64,000 bases of DNA from Burkholderiales bacterium RIFCSPLOWO2_12_FULL_61_40 (lineage in GTDB: Bacteria; Pseudomonadota; Gammaproteobacteria; Burkholderiales; Burkholderiaceae_C). Shown here piece by piece: positions 36,108 to 45,764 of this stretch. The notes beneath the pieces are model-generated. The model had not been told where the DNA came from, ran no database searches, and saw only the letters and a program-made list of their open reading frames with translations. Positions within the stretch are counted from its first letter, which is position 1. Each line of letters opens with the position of its first letter. The position numbers and the translations under genes were made by a program. The stretch is from assembly GCA_001770935.1 (NCBI GenBank), contig MESI01000035.1:1-64000 (forward strand). Reading direction: 5' to 3'.

Positions 36108-37081
36108 GCAACACGCCAAAAATTTATGTAGCAGGCCACCGTGGAATGGTTGGCTCAGCCATCGTGCGCCAACTGCTGCAAAGCGGCATCAATCCTGAGT
36201 CCCTAATACTCAGAACACACTCCGAGCTAGACCTCACCAACCAGGCAGCCGTTCAAGCCTTCTTTGCCGTCGAAAAGCCCACCCAGGTCTATCTGGCCGC
36301 AGCCAAAGTAGGCGGCATCCATGCCAACAACACCTACCCGGCAGACTTTATCTACCAAAACCTGATGATGCAGGCCAATGTGATTGAGGCCGCTTTTCAG
36401 AATGGCGTGCAAAAACTGCTGTTTTTAGGCTCCAGCTGCATCTACCCCAAGCTGGCTCCCCAGCCCATGACGGAGTCCGCTCTGCTCACCGGCCCGCTAG
36501 AGCCCACCAACGAACCCTACGCCATTGCCAAAATTGCCGGCATCAAACTCTGTGAGTCTTACAACCGCCAATATGGTGCCAGCCACGGCATTGACTACCG
36601 CAGCGTCATGCCCACCAACCTGTATGGCCCCGGTGACAACTACCACCCGCAAAACAGCCACGTCATCCCCGCGCTGATTCGCCGGTTTCACGAAGCTAAG
36701 GTCAATGGTGCCGCAAAAGTCACCATCTGGGGCAGCGGCACCCCCAAACGCGAGTTTTTGTATGTGGACGATATGGCTGCCGCCAGCGTGTTTGTCATGA
36801 ACCTGCCCAAGGCTGTGTACGACCAGCACACCACCCCCATGCAAAGTCAGATCAACGTGGGCTATGGCTCAGACATCACCATCGCAGAGCTGGCCCAAGC
36901 CGTCCGCCATGCCACAGGCTACCAAGGCACCATCGACTTCGACCCCTCCCAACCGGACGGATCTCCGCGTAAGCTCATGGACAGCACCCGCCTGAACGCA
37001 CTGGGCTGGCAAGCCAAGGTCAATCTGGAGCAGGGTTTGGCATTGTCCTATACAGATTTTAAGCATCAAAACAGCCTCTAG
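36104..37081 (+). CDS. fcl: GDP-L-fucose synthase
   Basis: A 325-residue SDR epimerase/reductase: Rossmann [10 protein letters not shown] near residue 11, [14 protein letters not shown] with the catalytic Ser, and the Y-x3-K pair in [10 protein letters not shown] near residue 141. It converts GDP-4-keto-6-deoxymannose to GDP-L-fucose, directly using the product of gmd downstream. Its last codons (NSL and TAG) come from the dispersed repeat copy beginning at 37073, so the repeat supplies the stop codon. Confidence 0.95.
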   Translation: MSNTPKIYVAGHRGMVGSAIVRQLLQSGINPESLILRTHSELDLTNQAAVQAFFAVEKPTQVYLAAAKVGGIHANNTYPADFIYQNLMMQANVIEAAFQNGVQKLLFLGSSCIYPKLAPQPMTESALLTGPLEPTNEPYAIAKIAGIKLCESYNRQYGASHGIDYRSVMPTNLYGPGDNYHPQNSHVIPALIRRFHEAKVNGAAKVTIWGSGTPKREFLYVDDMAAASVFVMNLPKAVYDQHTTPMQSQINVGYGSDITIAELAQAVRHATGYQGTIDFDPSQPDGSPRKLMDSTRLNALGWQAKVNLEQGLALSYTDFKHQNSL

Positions 37082-37121
37082 CCCCCGCCCATCAAGCGCA
37101 AGCAGCTATCAAATTCATATC
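37073..37121 (+). repeat. Copy of short dispersed repeat between fcl and gmd
   Basis: AGCCTCTAGCCCCCGCCCAT then CAAGCGCAAGCAGCTATCAA and ATTCATAT. It contains the fcl stop codon (37079-37081) and ends seven bases before the gmd ATG. Near-identical to 35041-35089. Confidence 0.8.
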
Positions 37122-37128
37122 AACCTCC

Positions 37129-38232
37129 ATGTCAACAATCCAATCAAGCACCCAAAAAGTCGCCCTCATCACCGGCATCACCGGCCAAGACGGCTCTTAC
37201 CTGGCTGAATTTTTGCTGGAAAAGGGCTATGTTGTGCACGGCATCAAACGCCGCGCCAGCTTGTTCAACACCCAGCGGGTAGACCACATCTACCAAGACC
37301 CGCATATAGACAACGCCAACTTCAAGCTGCACTACGGCGACCTGACTGACACCAGCAACCTGGTGCGCATCGTGCAAGAAACCCAGCCGGACGAAATTTA
37401 CAATCTGGGCGCACAAAGCCATGTGGCCGTCAGCTTTGAAAGCCCCGAATACACCGCCGACGTAGACGGCATGGGCACGCTGCGCCTGCTGGAGGCCATT
37501 CGCATCCTGGGCTTGGAAAAGAAAACCCGCTTTTACCAGGCCAGCACCAGCGAACTTTATGGCCTGGTGCAAGAAACCCCGCAAAAGGAAACCACGCCGT
37601 TTTACCCTCGCAGCCCCTATGCCGTAGCCAAAATGTATGCGTACTGGATTACCGTAAACTACCGCGAAGCCTATGGCATCTATGCCTGCAACGGCATCTT
37701 GTTCAACCACGAGAGCCCGCGCCGGGGAGAAACCTTTGTCACCCGCAAAATCACCCGTGGTCTGGCCAACATCAGCCAGGGCCTGGAAGGCTGCTTGTAC
37801 ATGGGCAACATCGACGCCCTGCGCGACTGGGGCCATGCCAAAGACTATGTGCGCATGCAATGGATGATGCTGCAGCAAGACAAAGCAGAAGACTTCTGCA
37901 TAGCCACCGGCGTGCAATACAGCGTGCGCCAGTTCATAGAGAAAACCGCCGCGGCCCTGGGAATGCCCCTGCGCTGGGAAGGTACCGGTGTAAATGAAGT
38001 TGGCTATTGGAACAATACACCCATTGTCAAAATCGACCCCCGCTACTTCCGCCCCACCGAAGTCGAAACCCTGCTGGGCGACCCTACCAAGGCCAAACAA
38101 AAACTAGGCTGGGTGCCCGAGATCACGCTGAACGAAATGATCACCGAGATGGCCGCTGCCGACCTGGCCGAAGCCAAAAAGCATGCGCTGCTGAAAAAGC
38201 ACGGCTATGACGTGAGCGTCAGCGTGGAGTAG
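37129..38232 (+). CDS. gmd: GDP-mannose 4,6-dehydratase
   Basis: A 367-residue SDR enzyme: Rossmann [19 protein letters not shown] near residue 12, the NADP-binding KRRAS, the STSELYG substrate motif and catalytic Y-x3-K in [13 protein letters not shown]. It makes GDP-4-keto-6-deoxy-D-mannose, the precursor of GDP-fucose. Fcl upstream uses its product, and the GT10 gene at 45765 is the likely transferase. A truncated duplicate of its 5' end lies at 35097. Confidence 0.96.
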   Translation: MSTIQSSTQKVALITGITGQDGSYLAEFLLEKGYVVHGIKRRASLFNTQRVDHIYQDPHIDNANFKLHYGDLTDTSNLVRIVQETQPDEIYNLGAQSHVAVSFESPEYTADVDGMGTLRLLEAIRILGLEKKTRFYQASTSELYGLVQETPQKETTPFYPRSPYAVAKMYAYWITVNYREAYGIYACNGILFNHESPRRGETFVTRKITRGLANISQGLEGCLYMGNIDALRDWGHAKDYVRMQWMMLQQDKAEDFCIATGVQYSVRQFIEKTAAALGMPLRWEGTGVNEVGYWNNTPIVKIDPRYFRPTEVETLLGDPTKAKQKLGWVPEITLNEMITEMAAADLAEAKKHALLKKHGYDVSVSVE

Positions 38233-38274
38233 TGAAATCAGCCGCCACTACATACCAAACGAAACCCCCATTTG

Positions 38275-39717
38275 ATGAACCTGGCTGCCCTCCAGACTCT
38301 CATTGCTGCCGGTGAATCACTGACGCTGGAACTTAAAAAGTCTACGGCAGAGAAAGACCGCGCTTGCCGCAGCCTGTGCGGGCTAGCCAATGGGCAAGGC
38401 GGACAAGTGGTTTTTGGTGTCACCCCGGCTGGTAAAGTAGTAGGCCAAAAGGTGACTGACCGCACTCTTGAAGAGCTTGCACAAGAGTTTCAGGGCTTCG
38501 AGCCGCCCCTGGCACCACGTCTGAACCGCATTGCCATCACCAACAGTAACAACGATTCTGGCTTACAAGTGCTGTTGATTGAAGTTGACCGGGCAACCCA
38601 CCTGCCGATCACTTACAGAGGGGTACCCTATGAACGCGTGCTCAACACCACCCGCATCATGCCGCGTGCCAACTATCAGCGCTTGTTGGCCGAATCCATG
38701 CATGCCACCGAACGTTGGGAAATGCAAGCAGCTGTTGGTTGCAGCATCGACATCATCGATACGCGCGAGCTCCTCGTTACCATTGAGGAAGCCATCCGCC
38801 GTGGCCGTATAGAAGACCCAGGAACGCGCGACCCCATGGACGTGCTGCGTGGCTTGGGCCTACTGGTACAGGGCGATCAACTCAGTCGCGCGGCTATTGC
38901 CCTGTTTTGCAAGGACGATCACTCTATCCCTGAGTTCCCTCAATTCAACCTGCGTCTGGCTCGATTCAAAGGCACCACCCGTGACGAGTTTCTGGATAAC
39001 CGCCAATACGCTGGCAACGCTTTTGCCCTTATGCGCCGGGCCGAACGCTTTCTAATTGACTGGATGCCGGTAGCCGGAAGAATTGTGCCAGGCCAAATGG
39101 CGCGCATTGACACACCCGCGCTACCGGTTGAAGCTGTACGCGAAGCATTGGCCAATGCTTTTATACACCGCGATTACACCAGCGCCGCAGGCTCGGTATC
39201 GGTGGCTTTGTACGATGATCGGCTGGAGGTCATCTCACCCGGCGAATTGCACTTTGGGCTAACTCCTGAAATTCTTTACCAGCCGCATGAATCCAAGCCC
39301 TGGAACCCCTGGATTGCCAAGGTGTTCTATCGCCGCGGCATTATCGAAACTTGGGGTCGAGGTACATTGAAAATTGCCCGCCTTATGCAATCGGTCGGAT
39401 TGCCCGTGCCAACACTGCAAGAACGCACAGAATCAGTTGTAATGACTTTTGTGTTGCCGGATGTCATGACTCGATTCAAAAAGGGCGGCCCAATAGAAGA
39501 AATGTCGGAGAAAAGTTCGGAGAAAAGTTCGGAGAAAAGTTCGGAGAAAATTCTTCACCATCTGCGCCGATCCCCCAATTCGTCAGCCAAAGCGCTGGCG
39601 GAACAATTAGGCATCAGCGCAAGAGCGGTTGAAAAGCAAATCAATCTTCTCAAAAAAAGTGCCAAGCTAGTCCGCGTCGGTCCTGCCAAAGGCGGGCACT
39701 GGCAGGTTATTGAATAA
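38275..39717 (+). CDS. AlbA_2/Schlafen-type putative transcriptional regulator with ATPase-like C-domain
   Basis: About 480 residues from the ATG at 38275 (a TTG precedes it). The AlbA_2 domain shows [18 protein letters not shown] and [14 protein letters not shown] near residues 17-50. The HATPase_c_4-like region has [14 protein letters not shown] near 288 and [15 protein letters not shown] near 350. A SEKS repeat, encoded by four 12-bp units, precedes a C-terminal winged helix ([20 protein letters not shown]). Such proteins are widespread in accessory DNA; some are linked to stress or phage response. It has no evident role in polysaccharide synthesis and looks like a passenger. Confidence 0.82.
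   Translation: MNLAALQTLIAAGESLTLELKKSTAEKDRACRSLCGLANGQGGQVVFGVTPAGKVVGQKVTDRTLEELAQEFQGFEPPLAPRLNRIAITNSNNDSGLQVLLIEVDRATHLPITYRGVPYERVLNTTRIMPRANYQRLLAESMHATERWEMQAAVGCSIDIIDTRELLVTIEEAIRRGRIEDPGTRDPMDVLRGLGLLVQGDQLSRAAIALFCKDDHSIPEFPQFNLRLARFKGTTRDEFLDNRQYAGNAFALMRRAERFLIDWMPVAGRIVPGQMARIDTPALPVEAVREALANAFIHRDYTSAAGSVSVALYDDRLEVISPGELHFGLTPEILYQPHESKPWNPWIAKVFYRRGIIETWGRGTLKIARLMQSVGLPVPTLQERTESVVMTFVLPDVMTRFKKGGPIEEMSEKSSEKSSEKSSEKILHHLRRSPNSSAKALAEQLGISARAVEKQINLLKKSAKLVRVGPAKGGHWQVIE
39505..39550 (+). repeat. 12-bp tandem repeat in the AlbA/Schlafen-type gene
   Basis: The unit TCGGAGAAAAGT occurs about four times in a row, encoding Ser-Glu-Lys-Ser units between the ATPase-like and winged-helix parts. 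Because the unit is a multiple of three, copy changes would alter linker length without a frameshift. Confidence 0.85.
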
Positions 39718-39720
39718 AAT

Positions 39721-39770
39721 CAGCTCCTAGCCCACGCCAATCAAGCGCAAGCAGCTACCAAATAAATAGC
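39721..39770 (+). repeat. Copy of short dispersed repeat before ugd
   Basis: CAGCTCCTAGCCCACGCCAA then TCAAGCGCAAGCAGCTACCA and AATAAATAGC. It fills the 59-bp gap between the AlbA-type gene and ugd. Confidence 0.75.
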
Positions 39771-39776
39771 AAAACC

Positions 39777-40946
39777 ATGAAAATCGCCATTGCTGGAACC
39801 GGCTACGTCGGCCTATCCAACGCCATGCTACTGGCCCAGCACAACGACGTGGTGGTCATCGACATCGTCCCTGAAAAAGTGGCCATGCTCAATGCCAAGC
39901 ACAGCCCCATTGAAGACGCGGAGATTGAAGACTTCTTGCGCAACAAGCCACTGCGCTTCCAAGCCACGCTAGACAAGGCAGAAGCCTACACCGGTGCCGA
40001 CTTCGTCATCATCGCCACCCCTACCGACTACGACCCTGATACCAACTACTTCAACACCCAGTCCATAGAGTCTGTGGTGCAAGACGTACGGCGTATCAAC
40101 CCCAGCGCAGTCATGGTCATAAAAAGCACGGTGCCGGTGGGCTACACCGCCAAACTGCGCCAGCACACCGGTTGCCAAAACATCATCTTTAGCCCCGAGT
40201 TTCTGCGCGAAGGTAAAGCCCTTTACGACAACCTGCACCCCAGCCGCATTGTGGTGGGCGAAATAAGCGAACGTGCCACAGCCTTTGCTGCCCTTCTGCA
40301 ACAAGGCGCGGTCAAACAAAACATAAACGTGCTCTTAACAAACAGCACGGAGGCCGAAGCCATCAAGCTCTTTGCCAATACCTACTTGGCTATGCGGGTA
40401 GCGTATTTCAATGAACTGGATACTTACGCAGCTACTCATGGGTTGGATACCAGGCAAATCATCGACGGCGTTTGTCTGGATCAACGCATTGGCACCCACT
40501 ACAACAACCCTAGCTTTGGCTACGGCGGCTACTGCCTGCCCAAAGACACCAAGCAGCTCTTGGCGAACTACCGGGATGTGCCGCAGAACCTGATTCACGC
40601 CATCGTCGAGGCGAATAGCACCCGCAAGGACTTCATTGCCAACGAAATCATCCGGCGTAAACCCAAGGTCGTTGGTGTCTATCGACTGATCATGAAAGCT
40701 GGCTCGGATAACTTCCGCGCCTCCAGCATTCAGGGCATCATGAAGCGCATCAAGGCCAAGGGCATCGAAGTCATCGTCCATGAGCCCATCCTGAAAGAGG
40801 CTGAGTTCTACAACTCCCGCATCATCAACGATCTGGAAACCTTCAAGAGTGAGGCGAACGTCATCATCGCCAACCGTAAAACAGAAGCCCTGGCGGATGT
40901 GATGAATAAAGTTTACACGAGGGATCTGTTTGGTTCAGATAGCTGA
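39777..40946 (+). CDS. ugd: UDP-glucose/nucleotide-sugar 6-dehydrogenase
   Basis: 389 residues: NAD-binding [48 protein letters not shown] and the catalytic cysteine in [14 protein letters not shown] near residue 250. It oxidises UDP-glucose to UDP-glucuronate, a precursor of acidic polysaccharide. The length and [18 protein letters not shown] segment fit the short Ugd class. It is the last GC-rich gene of the cluster; the sequence beyond is more AT-rich. Confidence 0.93.
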   Translation: MKIAIAGTGYVGLSNAMLLAQHNDVVVIDIVPEKVAMLNAKHSPIEDAEIEDFLRNKPLRFQATLDKAEAYTGADFVIIATPTDYDPDTNYFNTQSIESVVQDVRRINPSAVMVIKSTVPVGYTAKLRQHTGCQNIIFSPEFLREGKALYDNLHPSRIVVGEISERATAFAALLQQGAVKQNINVLLTNSTEAEAIKLFANTYLAMRVAYFNELDTYAATHGLDTRQIIDGVCLDQRIGTHYNNPSFGYGGYCLPKDTKQLLANYRDVPQNLIHAIVEANSTRKDFIANEIIRRKPKVVGVYRLIMKAGSDNFRASSIQGIMKRIKAKGIEVIVHEPILKEAEFYNSRIINDLETFKSEANVIIANRKTEALADVMNKVYTRDLFGSDS

Positions 40947-40985
40947 GATAAAGGCGAATCTCGAAATATTAGGCACATCAATTTG

Positions 40986-42317
40986 ATGCGTTTATTTAAA
41001 AAAGCGCAAATCTATACAGGTAATATCCAGTTGTCAGAAATAAAAACAAATATAAAGTGGCATTTGGCCGGAAGTCTAACAGGTAAAGCTGTAGAGCCAC
41101 TATTCGCTTTGCTTGTTGCTCGTCTCCTAATGCCTGCAGATTACGGTGTTTTTGCTGTCGCTATCGCAATCAAAGCGTTCTTTGATGTTTTCAAAGACCT
41201 GGGGCTGAAAGCCGCCGTAATCATTGAACGGGATGATGACCACACTAACACTCTGTTCACAGTTCAGTTGGGCATTGCACTTTCGGCATCAGCGGTGATT
41301 TTCCTGATAAAGGCGCAGTTCGCATTTTTTCTCCATATGTATGAGTTGGAGAAAATCCTACCTTGGATATGCTTGGTGATGGTACTAAGTGCTTTGGATG
41401 ATGCCTTGGTCACCCGTTACATGCGCAGTAATCTTTATCGGCCTTTGTTTTTGCGTCAGATCATTCCAGCGCTCTTTGGCGGAGTTGCCTCACTATACTT
41501 TGCTGGAGCTGGCTATGGGGTCATGGCACTGGCTTGGGGGCAAGTAATTGGGCGAATGGCCTCTGTACTATTTCTATTACTCGCAAGTTGGTGGTGGCCT
41601 CGACTTACCGTTGACTGGAACGTTTTTCAACGACTTTTTGTGATCGGAAAGCACGTCACAATCCAGCAAGCGTCAGGGTACCTTGTTCTACAAGCTGATA
41701 CCTTGTTAGTTGGCAAAAATCTTGGAACTGGTGATGCAGGTCTCTATAAGTTGGCCAATATGTTAACGTTCCTTTTGCCAAACGCACTTCTAGGCCAAGC
41801 ATTACAAGTTGTTTTTACTGATGCGGCTGCCGCGCGAACGAACGCTGCCTACCTCTCGAATCGATATCACCAAGTTATAGTTTATGCATTCACTCTGACA
41901 TTAATCTATTGCTTGACGCTGTATATGCTGGCACCCGCCCTAATTCCTTGGGTTCTTGGTTCCCAATGGGCGGAAATTGTCCCCTATGTACAGATCATGG
42001 GCATCAGCGTTATTTCTGGCTATCTTGTGAATCAAAACAGCGACTTTGCCCAGATACTGGGAATTCAACGTATTTACAGCTTATTTAGTGTATTCAGAGC
42101 CTTTGTTACCGTGTTAGCCCTTCTTGCCAGTTCTCTAGTATCACTGGATGCACTAGTAATCACTTGGGTTGCAGTCGGTTTATTGGCTAATTGGGTTAAT
42201 TTTCTAATTTTCAAAAAGAACCAGGTACTCATTCGGGTTGATGAGCGTATCCAGTGGTTGTTTTTGACTGTCTGGATATTGTTTGTGCTCGGCGTCTGGA
42301 ATATTTTCATTGTATAA
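40986..42317 (+). CDS. Wzx-type polysaccharide flippase
   Basis: 443 residues and about 12 membrane helices, from the ATG at 40986 (a TTG precedes it). The N-terminal LARLLMPADYGVFAVAIAI-like stretch (here VARLLMPADYG) and the RQIIPALFGGVASLY region match the MOP-superfamily oligosaccharide flippases. It should move the lipid-linked repeat unit to the periplasmic face. A-T-rich codon use sets it apart from the genes before 40.9 kb, in line with acquisition of this segment from elsewhere. Confidence 0.87.
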   Translation: MRLFKKAQIYTGNIQLSEIKTNIKWHLAGSLTGKAVEPLFALLVARLLMPADYGVFAVAIAIKAFFDVFKDLGLKAAVIIERDDDHTNTLFTVQLGIALSASAVIFLIKAQFAFFLHMYELEKILPWICLVMVLSALDDALVTRYMRSNLYRPLFLRQIIPALFGGVASLYFAGAGYGVMALAWGQVIGRMASVLFLLLASWWWPRLTVDWNVFQRLFVIGKHVTIQQASGYLVLQADTLLVGKNLGTGDAGLYKLANMLTFLLPNALLGQALQVVFTDAAAARTNAAYLSNRYHQVIVYAFTLTLIYCLTLYMLAPALIPWVLGSQWAEIVPYVQIMGISVISGYLVNQNSDFAQILGIQRIYSLFSVFRAFVTVLALLASSLVSLDALVITWVAVGLLANWVNFLIFKKNQVLIRVDERIQWLFLTVWILFVLGVWNIFIV

Positions 42318-42327
42318 GGCTTGAATC

Positions 42328-44607
42328 ATGAAATTAAGTAGGGAAGAAGTAGTTCGAAGGGTAAATGCTCATCTAATCCAGCACCTTCGGTTTGAGGCTA
42401 GTCACGAAGTGAAGGTGGTTTCCCCACTCTCCCTATTGTCTGCACACCGCTTTGACGTCCTTGCAAAATATATTTATGCAAAACATCGCAGATTGGGCAA
42501 TGACTTGAGTTGGGCTATATCGTTGTATCGAGCGCACTTAGAGGTGTGGGGTGGCTTTGAAGAACTTGACGGTAGTGGAAAAAATAGTTTTGAGAAATAT
42601 CTACAAGCATTCAATAGCACTCTTGATCAAGTCGAGAGGAAGGGATTTGATACTAAAGAATCAATTCTTCCAGTAGGCCGACGCGGCCAGATCATCGATG
42701 GCGCACATCGGCTTGCTTCCTGTATTGCCCATGGTATTGAGCCCACTGTGGTGATTTTTGACCATGACGAGGAGAGGTACTCCGCAGATAGTTTTAGCAA
42801 TATGGGCCTATCGGAGGTCTATCTAGATGCCATGGCGGTAGAGTACGCAAAGCTCAAACCCCAATGCCATATTGTTTGCCTCTTTCCAAAAGCTATATCA
42901 CGTGTAAATGATGTTCGCAAGACCCTTGAGCAGTACGGCAGTGTCGTTTACGAAAAAGCCATATTGTTCGAAAATAACGGCCCCATCAACTTGATCGCTC
43001 AGCTTTACAAGGGCGAACACTGGCTAGGCCGACGATCCGAAGGCTGGCCTGGAGCCGAGTCGCATGTAAGGAATAAATTTGAAAAAGGTGTTCCGGTCAC
43101 TTTCTTCTTGTACGAGTGCGCCGATCTGCTTCTAGTCAAAGAAGTCAAAGCCAGGATTCGCAGCCTCTACGACATGGGCAACGACTCAGTCCATGTCAAC
43201 GACACGTATGAGGAGACAGTTCGCATTGCTGAGCAAGTATTTAACGCCAATAGCGTACATCTCCTGAATGAAGGAGACTTGACGAAGCCTTATCGTATTC
43301 ACGAATGGCGTCAGCAGTTTTTACAGGATATTCAATCCAAAGGATACAATCCTGATTCTCTGATTGTCGATGCTAGTTCCGTACTCGCGCTCTATGGTCT
43401 ACGGGATAGTAATGATTTGGATTTTTTGAGTGCCACAGGTGGAGAAGAAAAGTTTTCAAACGAATTAATCCGATGTCACAATAAGGAGCTTGGTTATTAC
43501 GCACACACACTAGGTCAAATGCTCCATGACCCCTCATTGCATCTTTACTATGACGGATTAAAGTATTGCACCCTAGGTGTGGTTGCCGCCATGAAGCGCA
43601 ATCGAAGCGAAGAAAAGGATTTTGACGATTTACGGCTTATTCAAAACGTCGGATGTGGTGAGAAAGTTGTGTTCAAAAAGCCCTACGCGTCTCGGGCGAT
43701 GAAGCGGCGACTTCGAGAATTGGTTAAAATCGTTGTGCCAGCCTCGCTTCGACCGACAGCGCGTCGACTTTTCAATGCCATTCGAGATGGCCGCAATCTC
43801 ATACGGCAATTGCCAGAGACCTTTCGGTCGGGTGATCTGAGCATGCTATACCAAGGATGGACCCTCTATTACAGCCCTCGTACTTCGTTAATTGAGCGTA
43901 TTCGGTTTGGCCAGATCTACGAGCCCGATGTTACAACGGCGATTGTCCGATCTTTACAGAAAAATCATGCGCCTGTTGTGATTGACGTGGGAGCAAATAT
44001 TGGTCTTATTACACTGAATATTCTCAAGTACTATCCATCTGCAAAAATATTTGCTTTCGAGCCGGGACCACATCAACGCCAGCTGCTTACGCGCACGATC
44101 AATTCCAACCAATTGGCGGGAAAAGTACAAGTTTCGGATTTGGCTCTTTCCGACACGAATGGTGTAACTACATTTACCGTTCATTCTTCGCGGCACGCTT
44201 CGGGCGATGGATTCAAGGACACTGGTCGTGCAGGCAGGGCGCGCCAAATCAATGTGACTACCCAGCGGCTTGACGATTGGTGGAAGGCTAACAACGAACC
44301 TTGTGTGCACTTACTCAAGATCGACACCGAGGGTGCTGAGCTTGCCGTACTGCGTGGAGCCCACTGCATGCTTAGCAAGTTAGCACCCATTATTTTGTTT
44401 GAATTGTGTTTGACCAATCTGGCTGTATACTCACATTCCGCTCACGATGTTTATGACGAAATAGTTTCACTTGGTTACCAGATCAAAACACTCGCCGGTA
44501 CAGAAGTGACACGAGATAAGCTTGCGTCCTACATGGAACTGTTTGAAGAGTTTCTAGCTATTCCATCCTCTCGTTTTGACTCGCCGAATAAACAACATCA
44601 GGTCTGA
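42328..44607 (+). CDS. FkbM methyltransferase fused to ParB-like and nucleotidyltransferase-like N-terminal regions
   Basis: 759 residues in three parts. Residues about 1-160 hold a ParB/sulfiredoxin-like segment, ILPVGRRGQIIDGAHRLASC near 113. Residues about 300-460 contain DASSVLALYGLRDSNDLDFL near 348, with spaced acidic residues as in nucleotidyltransferases, and KDFDDLRLIQN. Residues about 540-740 are an FkbM-type SAM methyltransferase (VIDVGANIGLITLNIL near 550, HLLKIDTEGAELAVL later). The methyltransferase probably modifies a sugar of the polysaccharide; the roles of the N-terminal parts are unknown. The gene lies 10 bp behind the flippase. Confidence 0.75.
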   Translation: MKLSREEVVRRVNAHLIQHLRFEASHEVKVVSPLSLLSAHRFDVLAKYIYAKHRRLGNDLSWAISLYRAHLEVWGGFEELDGSGKNSFEKYLQAFNSTLDQVERKGFDTKESILPVGRRGQIIDGAHRLASCIAHGIEPTVVIFDHDEERYSADSFSNMGLSEVYLDAMAVEYAKLKPQCHIVCLFPKAISRVNDVRKTLEQYGSVVYEKAILFENNGPINLIAQLYKGEHWLGRRSEGWPGAESHVRNKFEKGVPVTFFLYECADLLLVKEVKARIRSLYDMGNDSVHVNDTYEETVRIAEQVFNANSVHLLNEGDLTKPYRIHEWRQQFLQDIQSKGYNPDSLIVDASSVLALYGLRDSNDLDFLSATGGEEKFSNELIRCHNKELGYYAHTLGQMLHDPSLHLYYDGLKYCTLGVVAAMKRNRSEEKDFDDLRLIQNVGCGEKVVFKKPYASRAMKRRLRELVKIVVPASLRPTARRLFNAIRDGRNLIRQLPETFRSGDLSMLYQGWTLYYSPRTSLIERIRFGQIYEPDVTTAIVRSLQKNHAPVVIDVGANIGLITLNILKYYPSAKIFAFEPGPHQRQLLTRTINSNQLAGKVQVSDLALSDTNGVTTFTVHSSRHASGDGFKDTGRAGRARQINVTTQRLDDWWKANNEPCVHLLKIDTEGAELAVLRGAHCMLSKLAPIILFELCLTNLAVYSHSAHDVYDEIVSLGYQIKTLAGTEVTRDKLASYMELFEEFLAIPSSRFDSPNKQHQV

Positions 44608-44612
44608 GTAAT

Positions 44613-45671
44613 ATGGGGTTGCTTCGGTTATTGTTAGCGATTGGCGTTGTTGCAGCCCATGCTGGCTCGATAGGAGGACTAACCCTGACTGCAGGTTCGG
44701 TTTCAGTTCAGGCGTTCTTTATCATTTCGGGCTTCTATATGGCGATGGTGCTGACTGAGAAATATGTAGGTTCTTCAGCAATCAGTACCTTTTTCACCAA
44801 CCGTGCGTTGCGTCTACTGCCCGTCTACTGGATCGTTTTGGGGTTGACTGTGTTAGCCTCGGTACTGGGTGCAGGCAAGGTGTTCGATTGGGAGCAGGTA
44901 TCGAGGCTGGATATTGCAGCTGTCTCTGTGATGACCATGGTAAATTTGGCTCTAGTTGGCATGGACTGGATAATGTTTTTTGCTGTTGATGTAGTGGGCG
45001 CCCTCTATCCAACATACGACTTCGCATCCCAGATATTGCCTGCACACAGATTCCTGCTTGTGCCTCAGGCATGGTCCATTTCGATGGAAATTATTTTCTA
45101 TTTGCTCGCACCTCTGCTGATCATGCTGAAATGGTATTGGGCAGTTGCCCTCGTTGCGGCAACCATGTTTGGGCGATTTTGGATTTACTTTGTTATTGGA
45201 TGGTCACACGATCCATGGAGCTATCGATTCCTACCTTTTGAAATAGGCATGTTTCTGCTTGGAATGTTGAGCTACAAATTCAGCGTTTGGCTACATGTGA
45301 GTGTTAGAGTGAAAATTCCGGTAGCCGGTACATTAACGGTTCTTTTATTGCTTATAACTGCTCTCTATCAGTTTATCCCTCACCTTCCTCTGGGATTGAA
45401 AACATATGGCTACTTGCTGTTCGTGGCAATCATCATCCCGTTTGCATTTCACTGCACAAAAAATCTAACTGTGGATCGTTGGTTGGGTGAGCTTTCCTAT
45501 CCGTTGTATGTAGTCCACATATTAGTTCTTCGGATAAGTGGTAATGTCTCGCCCGAAGTTGTACTTGCTATTAGCCTCGTTGTATCGGTTTTTCTTTACC
45601 ATTTTGTGGATAAACCGATCGATCGTATTCGTGCCATTCGAGCGGCCAGAACTAAGAGCCTATTTCAGTAG
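44613..45671 (+). CDS. Acyltransferase 3 family membrane protein (OafA-like)
   Basis: 352 residues, about ten membrane helices, beginning MGLLRLLLAIGVVAAHAGS with the family's early catalytic His (AAHAG). The segment FFTNRALRLLPVYWIV (R-x-x-R-L-x-P) and late SYPLYVVHILVL are typical. It probably O-acetylates a sugar of the repeat unit. It lacks the C-terminal SGNH domain. It starts five bases after the FkbM fusion gene. An inverted repeat overlaps its stop codon. Confidence 0.88.
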   Translation: MGLLRLLLAIGVVAAHAGSIGGLTLTAGSVSVQAFFIISGFYMAMVLTEKYVGSSAISTFFTNRALRLLPVYWIVLGLTVLASVLGAGKVFDWEQVSRLDIAAVSVMTMVNLALVGMDWIMFFAVDVVGALYPTYDFASQILPAHRFLLVPQAWSISMEIIFYLLAPLLIMLKWYWAVALVAATMFGRFWIYFVIGWSHDPWSYRFLPFEIGMFLLGMLSYKFSVWLHVSVRVKIPVAGTLTVLLLLITALYQFIPHLPLGLKTYGYLLFVAIIIPFAFHCTKNLTVDRWLGELSYPLYVVHILVLRISGNVSPEVVLAISLVVSVFLYHFVDKPIDRIRAIRAARTKSLFQ

Positions 45672-45720
45672 GCTGGGTTTACTCAATAAAACCAACAACT
45701 CGCATGCCTACTGAAATAGG
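45659..45720. repeat. 15-bp perfect inverted repeat across the acyltransferase stop codon
   Basis: CCTATTTCAGTAGGC (45659-45673) and its complement GCCTACTGAAATAGG (45706-45720) flank a 32-base loop. The left arm is itself a small stem (AGCCTA/TAGGCT). No T run follows, so a factor-independent terminator is unlikely; it may act as an RNA hairpin between the acyltransferase and GT10 genes. Confidence 0.6.
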
Positions 45721-45764
45721 AATTAAGTTGTCCATTCAGAATTATTAAGAAGTAACCCCCTTTC

